Position numbers and translations under genes: made by a program
From: an uncultured Lachnospiraceae bacterium
GTDB lineage: Bacteria; Bacillota; Clostridia; Lachnospirales; Lachnospiraceae
Assembly: GCA_910584915.1 (NCBI GenBank)
Contig: CAJUDM010000025.1
Span: 8,198 to 72,197 of the forward strand
Direction of reading: 5' to 3'
Length of the DNA: 64,000 bases
The notes under the pieces: generated by a model
What the model saw: only the letters and a program-made list of their open reading frames with translations
The model's database searches: none
What the model was told of the DNA's origin: nothing
Shown: one piece after another, positions 58,719 through 64,000 of the stretch
How positions within the stretch are numbered: the first letter of the stretch is position 1
Layout of the letters: the number at the start of each line of letters is the position of its first letter

Positions 58719-59666
58719 ATGCCATTTTGGTCAAAAAACAAACCGGAGGCAAAGACTGTTATCCAGAATGAAAAAAGTCTGTATCCGGTACTTCATATTA
58801 TAAACTGTCTGAAAGATTACCGCAATGATCTGGTGCAGAAGGAGGTAGATTCCCTGTGGGAGATCACGGAAATTGGAAGTTCTTTCAGCAATGTCCTTGC
58901 GGAAGCCGAAAATTTTCAGGAAAAACTTCTGGATTTCGGGGACAACTTTTCCAGCATTGAAGAAGTCTCCGGTGAATTCGAGACAGTGAGGGATACGATC
59001 GCCCGTTCTGTCTCCAATGCGCAAAACGGAGTCGAGGAGTTAAAGGACAGTTCCATGCAGGTGAAATCATACTTTGATGAGATGGAGCACACCTTCGAAG
59101 ATCTCCAGAATGCTGTGGAGCGGATAAAACAATCTACTTCCAAAATCGTTTCGATTGCCGAGCAGACAAATATTCTCGCGCTGAATGCTTCGATCGAGGC
59201 TGCGCGCGCCGGAGAACAGGGGCGCGGCTTCGCAGTCGTTGCAACGCAGGTAAAAAAACTGGTGGACGAGATCAAGGGACTGACAAGGGATGTGGATGCA
59301 GGAATCTTTGATGTCAGGGAGGGTGCAGATAACCTGTACAAGAATATCACCACCTCCCAAAGTGCACTGGATAAAAGCCTGGAAAAGGTTGATGAGACTT
59401 ACAAGACATTCGACGAGATCATCCGCTCTGCCGACGGCGCCGGCACTGTACATGATGAAATCTCCGGCGTGATCGGCGATTCCAAGACAGCCCTTCAGGC
59501 GCTATGCGGATTCTTTGACAAGATCAGGGATAAATACCAGGATGTCATGAAACATATAAAAGATGCCGGAGACCTCGGCACGACAAAGAGTGCCATGTTT
59601 GAAGATATCGACAATATGATGTCTCAGATTCCGCTGGTTATCGAGGATTATACGAAAGGAAATTAA
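58719..59666 (+). CDS. Soluble methyl-accepting chemotaxis-like protein
   Basis: 315 residues without membrane segments. The signalling hairpin is clear: IAEQTNILALNASIEAARAG followed by EQGRGFAVVATQVKKLVDEI; the rest is coiled coil (about 60-260). There is no separate sensor domain, so input probably comes from the FIST protein encoded just upstream. GAGGAGG precedes the ATG at 58719. No che or flagellar genes are in the window. Confidence 0.92.
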   Translation: MPFWSKNKPEAKTVIQNEKSLYPVLHIINCLKDYRNDLVQKEVDSLWEITEIGSSFSNVLAEAENFQEKLLDFGDNFSSIEEVSGEFETVRDTIARSVSNAQNGVEELKDSSMQVKSYFDEMEHTFEDLQNAVERIKQSTSKIVSIAEQTNILALNASIEAARAGEQGRGFAVVATQVKKLVDEIKGLTRDVDAGIFDVREGADNLYKNITTSQSALDKSLEKVDETYKTFDEIIRSADGAGTVHDEISGVIGDSKTALQALCGFFDKIRDKYQDVMKHIKDAGDLGTTKSAMFEDIDNMMSQIPLVIEDYTKGN

Positions 59667-59728
59667 AAACAGCCGCGCGCGGGGGGAGGGAAACCTCTTC
59701 CCGCGTAAATTCTGTCAATCCTCTGAAA

Positions 59729-59760
59729 AACGCCCCGCAAAATGCGGAGCGTTCTTTTTA
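59729..59760 (+). terminator. Terminator after the chemoreceptor-like gene
   Basis: AACGC-C-CCGC and GCGG-A-GCGTT (one mismatch), AAAAT loop, then CTTTTTATT. Confidence 0.85.
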
Positions 59761-59787
59761 TTTCATTCTGTAGTTATTCCAAAAAGA

Positions 59788-60954
59788 TTAGTCATACAGG
59801 TTCTGAGCGATCTCAGGATCATCCATATTCTCAGCCGTGAACCACTGACATCCTGTGTCAACATCCTCTACAGTTGCGCCTGTTGCCGCGTTGTAAAGCT
59901 GCTGGATCACTGCCTCACCCATAGCTACCGGAGCCTGTGTAATACAACCTGCAAATGTACCGTCTTTTACAGCCGCTTTGATAACTGCACCGGAGTCAAA
60001 GCCAACGCCTACAACGTCCTTGCCGAGTTTACCGATGTTCTCATTCGCTGTTACCATACCCTCTGCGGAGTGCTGGTTGGAACCATAGATACAGATCGTA
60101 TCATCTTTGTTCAGCAGAGTCTGACAGTCGATAGCGGAAAGTTCAGATGTAACCTGTGCGGGAACCAGAACTTCGATCACTACATCGCCGTCTTCAGAAC
60201 CTTTGTTCTCGATCTTGCAGTCATTGACATACTTGTCGTTACCAACTACGGATACAGTCTTGCCGTCTGCTGTGATCAGCTCATTCATCTTATCCATGAA
60301 GCCAAGGCCGCGGTTGATCAGAGATTCGCCTGTAGCATCCTGATTCATAACGCCGATCCTTACCTTACCTGTTGCACCTGTGATCTGGTCTTTGATCAGC
60401 TTGTATGTCTCTTCCGCTGCCATCTCACCTGCCGCATAGTTATCTGTGGAGCAGTTAGCCCAGATAGCGCCATCGGGAGCACCCGGTACGCCGGAGTCAA
60501 ACCCGATAATAGGAATATTTGCGTCCATCGCCTGCTGGATACCATCCAGACATGCATTTGTGTCAAGTGCCGCAAGGCCGATCGCTGCGGGCTGCGCATT
60601 GATCGCGTTGTTCAACATCTGTACCTGGTCAGCGATATCGGATTCGGAGTTAGGACCTACAAAGTTCATGGTCACGCCAAGCTCTTCCGCTTTCGTCTCG
60701 GAACCTTTTAATACTGCCTGCCAGAACTGATGCTGGAAGCCTTTGGATACGATCTCAAAATGAAGGTCGCCTGCCGGAGCCGCTTCCTCTGCCGGAGCCT
60801 CTTCCTCTGCTGCAGGTGCTTCTTCTTCCGCTGCGGGAGCTTCTTCCTCAGCAGCAGGTGTCTCTGTTGCCGGCTCTGAACTGTTGCCGCAGCCAACTAA
60901 TGTTGCTGCTACCATTGCCACACAGAGCAGGCTTGCTAAAACTTTCTTTTTCAT
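59788..60954 (-). CDS. Sugar ABC transporter substrate-binding lipoprotein
   Basis: 388 residues. Signal peptide with lipobox LVGC, then an Ala/Glu-rich linker with repeated EEEAPA units (about residues 35-60) before the RbsB-like fold: HFEIVSKGFQHQFWQAVLKGSE, QVQMLNNAINAQPAAIGLAALD, IPIIGFDSGVPGAPDGAIWANC and VGVGFDSGAVIKAAVKDGTF. It captures a sugar (ribose/galactose-like class; identity not predictable). A strong separate promoter lies at 61080-61107, which fits the need for more binding protein than membrane parts. Confidence 0.92.
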   Translation of the reverse strand: MKKKVLASLLCVAMVAATLVGCGNSSEPATETPAAEEEAPAAEEEAPAAEEEAPAEEAAPAGDLHFEIVSKGFQHQFWQAVLKGSETKAEELGVTMNFVGPNSESDIADQVQMLNNAINAQPAAIGLAALDTNACLDGIQQAMDANIPIIGFDSGVPGAPDGAIWANCSTDNYAAGEMAAEETYKLIKDQITGATGKVRIGVMNQDATGESLINRGLGFMDKMNELITADGKTVSVVGNDKYVNDCKIENKGSEDGDVVIEVLVPAQVTSELSAIDCQTLLNKDDTICIYGSNQHSAEGMVTANENIGKLGKDVVGVGFDSGAVIKAAVKDGTFAGCITQAPVAMGEAVIQQLYNAATGATVEDVDTGCQWFTAENMDDPEIAQNLYD

Positions 60955-61079
60955 TCAGTGTTCCTCCTGTTTTTTTCGGCATTTCAGCCGTGTTATTTTA
61001 TTATGTAAAGTACGGCTGCATCTTATGGACAGTATTTTCATTCATAAGATGTAACTTTGTACCTTCACATCTACTCGCT

Positions 61080-61107
61080 ATTATAGCGTAATTTTTATAA
61101 GTTGCAA
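61080..61107 (-). promoter_or_regulatory. Promoter of the substrate-binding protein gene
   Basis: Minus strand: TTGCAA (61102-61107), 16-nt spacer, TATAAT (61080-61085), with about 125 nt of leader before the start codon. Confidence 0.75.
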
Positions 61108-61167
61108 GTACAATTTATTACTAAAAATGGTAAAAATTTTACTGAAATTCGTATTTTTCGTCTATTG

Positions 61168-62175
61168 CTATTCTACTTTTTTGTTCTTTAACACATCAAT
61201 GTATACCGCAACGATCAATACCAGCCCCGTGATGATCTGCTGCCAGTTTGCCTGCAGCCCGATAAACGGAAGCCCGGTCTTCAACATCGACATGATAAAT
61301 ACGCCGAGCAGTGTCCCCGCCACAGAACCGGAACCACCGTTCATGGATGTCCCGCCGATGATCGCGCCGCCGATGGCATCCAGTTCAAGTCCCGCGCCGG
61401 TTCCCGGTGCGATCGCCTGGAACGTCGCCGCATAGGCGATAGCTCCAAGTCCGGCGAAGAAACCGGATATGATATACGCGGACATCTGATATTTGATCAC
61501 GTTTACGCCGGAAAGCCTGGTCGCTTCCTTATTGGAACCGATCGCGATAATATAACGTCCCACTTTTGTCTTATTTAACACCACCGACATCAGGATGACC
61601 AGAAGCAATACCCATACAAAGCCGAGCGGAAGTTTTATCGTTCCCAGATCCAGCTTGAAAATGCTCCGAAACCACCCAAGCTCACTGCCTGCGGGAGGCC
61701 AGTTCTGGGAGAGCCCTCCGGTTGCGATGGAACCGAGGCCGCGGGTTATCATCATCGTACAGAGCGTTGCGATAAACGGAGGCAGTTCCAGGATCGCAAC
61801 CAGCGCGCCGTTTACAACACCCACCACAATCGCTGCCAGGAGTGTCACCAAAAGCCCCACCGCCACCGGCATCCCTTTATGGTTGATCAGAAAACCGCCA
61901 AGCAGGCCGTAACAGATAATGCCTGTTCCTATGGATAAGTCAACGCCGCCGGTGATCAGGCAGAATGTAACGCCGATCGCCATCAACGTTGTATAATAGG
62001 AGTAATCCATAATACTCAAGATTGTGGAATACTGTCTGAATGCGGGGCTCGCGATACAGAAGAATCCGAATAAAACGATCAGAACCGCCACAACTACTAT
62101 TTTCTGGGTACCTATCGCTCTTACGATCGGATTCTCCGTAAAAGCGTTACCCTTTTTCACATTATTTGCCATCAT
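61168..62175 (-). CDS. Sugar ABC transporter permease (RbsC-like)
   Basis: 335 residues with about ten membrane segments. LITGGVDLSIGTGIICYG is the conserved BPD_transp_2 block, with MITRGLGSIATGGLSQNWP and AIGSNKEATRLSGVNVIKYQMSAYIISGF; the ATPase-contact region precedes GLELDAIGGAIIGGTSMNGGSGS. It imports the sugar bound by the lipoprotein downstream. AGGAGGGTGAGA stands before the ATG at 62175. The long spacer upstream holds array 2. Confidence 0.93.
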   Translation of the reverse strand: MMANNVKKGNAFTENPIVRAIGTQKIVVVAVLIVLFGFFCIASPAFRQYSTILSIMDYSYYTTLMAIGVTFCLITGGVDLSIGTGIICYGLLGGFLINHKGMPVAVGLLVTLLAAIVVGVVNGALVAILELPPFIATLCTMMITRGLGSIATGGLSQNWPPAGSELGWFRSIFKLDLGTIKLPLGFVWVLLLVILMSVVLNKTKVGRYIIAIGSNKEATRLSGVNVIKYQMSAYIISGFFAGLGAIAYAATFQAIAPGTGAGLELDAIGGAIIGGTSMNGGSGSVAGTLLGVFIMSMLKTGLPFIGLQANWQQIITGLVLIVAVYIDVLKNKKVE

Positions 62176-62193
62176 TCTCACCCTCCTAATTTG

Positions 62194-62504
62194 AGTTCCG
62201 TAAGCTCTCTTCCGACGCCCGCCTCAGCGGAGATATTTCCGGCTGCTTACGCATCCGCAAACACTCCGGGGCATCGTACGCCCGCTTACTGATCTTAGTT
62301 CCGCAGGCTCCCTTCCGATGCCCATATACGGCGGAGATATTTCCGGCTGCTTACGCATCCGCAAACACTCCGGGGCATCGTACGCCCGCTTACTGATCTT
62401 AGTTCCGCAGGCTCCCTTCCGATGCCCATATACGGCGGAGATATTTCCGGCTGCTTACGCATCCGTAAATACTCCGGGGCATCGTACGCCCGCCTGCTGA
62501 TCTT
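62194..62504. repeat. Triplicate 103-bp structured array 2
   Basis: Copies start at 62194, 62297 and 62401. Arms GATGCCC/GGGCATC nest inside an outer helix whose bases change in step: GTAAGC/GCTTAC in copy 1 (62200-62205, 62284-62289) and GCAGGC/GCCTGC in copy 3 (62407-62412, 62492-62497); copy 2 is mixed. It lies between the ATPase and permease genes. The AGTTCCG, ATACG, GAGATATTTCCG and following CTCCGGGG blocks match array 1. Confidence 0.9.
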
Positions 62505-62507
62505 TCT

Positions 62508-64000
62508 TTATTTTCTCAGCGTTGCCGCGTGCATGATATTCTCCTGGGTCGCCTCGGCGATGTCGATCTCGCCCGTCTTCTTCCCTTCGCACATCACCAC
62601 GATGCGGTCACTCATTCTCAGTATTTCCGTCATTTCAGAGGAAATCATGATGATCGACTTCCCTTCCGCCACCAGCTCGTTCATCAGGTGGTAGATCTCA
62701 CTCTTCGCCCCTACGTCGATCCCTCGTGTGGGTTCGTCAAAGATCAGGATGTCGCAGTTCCTCGCCAGCCATTTCGCGATGACTACCTTCTGCTGGTTCC
62801 CGCCTGACAGGTTCACCACAAGCTGGTCCACTCCCGGCGTCTTCGTCTTCAGTTCATCCACATACTTCTGCGCCGCCTCGTTCTCACGCCTGCTGTCGAT
62901 GAAGATACCCTTCATGTACTCCTCAAGGCACGCCATCGTCGTGTTCTCCGCCACCGTCTTCGCCGTCACGATGCCGAAGCGCTTCCTGTCCTCCGACAGG
63001 TAGCCGATCCCGCATTTCACCGCGTCCATCGGCGTCTTTATCTCTACCTTCTCCCCGTTTACGTAGATCTCTCCGCTCTCCTTCGGGTCCGCCCCGAACA
63101 GCGCCCTGGCTGTCTCCGTCCGGCCCGCCCCCATCAGGCCGGAGAAGCCCAGGATCTCCCCTTTATGTAACTCGAAGCTCACATCCTGCACCATCTTACC
63201 CGCGTTTAAGTGCTCCACTTTCAACACCACCGGCGCGCCCGGCTTTACTGTGCTCTGTGTCTTCGGGTCCTCGTAAATAACACGCCCCACCATCATGTTG
63301 ATGATATCGTCCTTGGTGGATTCCGCCGTGACTAACGTCCCCACATAGCCTCCGTCACGCATCACCGTCACACGGTCCGTGATCACCTTGATCTCATCCA
63401 TCCTGTGCGAGATGTACACGATCCCCATCTCCTTTGCCCGCAGGTCACGGATGATCTTGAACAGCTCCTCGATCTCCGCCTCCGTCAGCGCCGCCGACGG
63501 CTCGTCGAACACGATCACCTTCGCATCGTGGGAGATCGCCTTCGCTATCTCGCACATCTGCTGCTTTCCGACTGTCAGACGGCTCATCTTCTCTGTCGGG
63601 TCTATGTCTATGTTCAGCATCCCGAAGAGCCTCTTCGCCTCCTCGTTCATCTTCGCGTCGTCTATCAGCGCTCCCTTCATCGGCTCCCTGCCGATAAAGA
63701 TGTTCTGCGCCACCGTCAGGTGCCCCATCATGTTCAACTCCTGGTGCACGATCACGATCCCTGCGTCCTGCGCCTCCCTCGGGTTCGTGAACTCCACCTC
63801 TCTCCCCTCGTAGGTGATCGTTCCCTCATCCTTCGAGTAGATCCCTGTCAGCACCTTCATCAGTGTCGATTTCCCGGCCCCGTTCTCTCCCATCAGCGCA
63901 TGGACTTCGCCCTTCCTCACCTCCAGGTCCACATGGTCAAGCGCATGCACTCCCGGAAAGGACTTATCGATGCCCTTCATCGTCAATATCACTTCACCCA
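62508..64000 (-). CDS. Sugar ABC transporter ATPase (RbsA-like), start at window edge
   Basis: About 497 residues, two fused ABC domains. First: GENGAGKSTLMKVLTGIY, LTVGKQQMCEIAKA, VIVFDEPSAALTEAEIE. Second: degenerate Walker A GLMGAGRTETARALFG, LSGGNQQKVVIAKWLA, LIFDEPTRGIDVGAKSEIY. This is the normal RbsA/MglA arrangement. Reading past the first in-frame GTG (63992), the frame gives GEVILTMKGI after TG at 63999-64000, so the true ATG most likely begins one base beyond the window. No upstream promoter or regulator is visible. Confidence 0.93.
   Translation of the reverse strand, partial: GEVILTMKGIDKSFPGVHALDHVDLEVRKGEVHALMGENGAGKSTLMKVLTGIYSKDEGTITYEGREVEFTNPREAQDAGIVIVHQELNMMGHLTVAQNIFIGREPMKGALIDDAKMNEEAKRLFGMLNIDIDPTEKMSRLTVGKQQMCEIAKAISHDAKVIVFDEPSAALTEAEIEELFKIIRDLRAKEMGIVYISHRMDEIKVITDRVTVMRDGGYVGTLVTAESTKDDIINMMVGRVIYEDPKTQSTVKPGAPVVLKVEHLNAGKMVQDVSFELHKGEILGFSGLMGAGRTETARALFGADPKESGEIYVNGEKVEIKTPMDAVKCGIGYLSEDRKRFGIVTAKTVAENTTMACLEEYMKGIFIDSRRENEAAQKYVDELKTKTPGVDQLVVNLSGGNQQKVVIAKWLARNCDILIFDEPTRGIDVGAKSEIYHLMNELVAEGKSIIMISSEMTEILRMSDRIVVMCEGKKTGEIDIAEATQENIMHAATLRK

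Overview
The window looks like a chromosomal segment of an anaerobic, low-to-middle-GC Bacillota, most likely a gut Lachnospiraceae (Clostridia). Support: a T-box leader with Thr specifier for thrS, an L20-type leader before infC-rpmI-rplT, pyruvate phosphate dikinase, lipoproteins with Gram-positive lipoboxes, GHKL/LytTR signalling, small families typical of Lachnospiraceae (DUF6472, DUF6718, DUF1540, an HPr-like protein without the catalytic His), and strong AGGAGG ribosome binding sites. The genus cannot be fixed from sequence alone. There are no rRNA genes, CRISPR arrays, transposases or phage modules; one tRNA gene (Pro, anticodon AGG) is present.

Layout. 0-6 kb: DUF2971 protein, rhodanese lipoprotein, repeat-rich lipoprotein, LytTR regulator with GHKL kinase, flavodoxin-like reductase, small hydrolase. 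6-9.5 kb: MBL hydrolase, a shortened YdeI-like protein behind a hairpin repeat, and a small accessory patch (59-aa protein, DUF6718, PIN toxin with antitoxin). 9.5-17 kb: ppdK, ABC-F ATPase, Cof phosphatase, FeoB-associated peptide divergent from a DtxR-type regulator across a palindromic operator, PAP2-like membrane protein. 17-25 kb: orphan NMT1-type lipoprotein, YihS-like isomerase with PHP and HAD genes, nagA/nagB, pepT. 25-34.5 kb: exonuclease III, two MATE exporters, small proteins, UDP-sugar epimerase, SseB-domain protein, uridine kinase, tRNA-Pro, DHHW protein. 34.5-42.2 kb: MBOAT acyltransferase, larE, larC, larB and a nickel/cobalt ECF transporter (nikO, nikQ, nikMN), together the nickel-pincer cofactor maturation set without larA. 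42.3-46 kb: fucU-like mutarotase, pepD, rplT-rpmI-infC. 46-53.7 kb: a LacI-controlled sugar operon (FGGY kinase, zinc dehydrogenase, aldo/keto reductase, PfkB kinase, class II aldolase). 53.8-57.5 kb: DUF1540 protein and the T-box operon ending in thrS. 57.6-59.7 kb: FIST sensor plus soluble chemoreceptor-like protein. 59.8-64 kb: RbsABC-like sugar importer, its ATPase gene apparently cut one base short by the window edge.

The most unusual content is non-coding. Two triplicate arrays (about 102-104 bp per unit) sit inside operons at 50466-50771 and 62194-62504; they share a core and folding plan, and array 2 shows paired base changes that keep a helix. A roughly 100-nt leader motif that can form a pseudoknot occurs three times, always just upstream of a gene and in its sense orientation (16711-16811, 24877-25000, 46951-47048). 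A four-hairpin junction (1417-1546), an 80-bp hairpin tandem (7152-7330) and a long wobble-paired inverted repeat (24332-24440) add to this. In the LacI-controlled sugar operon every intergenic gap carries some structured element. Protein functions below are inferred from recognisable family motifs; no database search was run.
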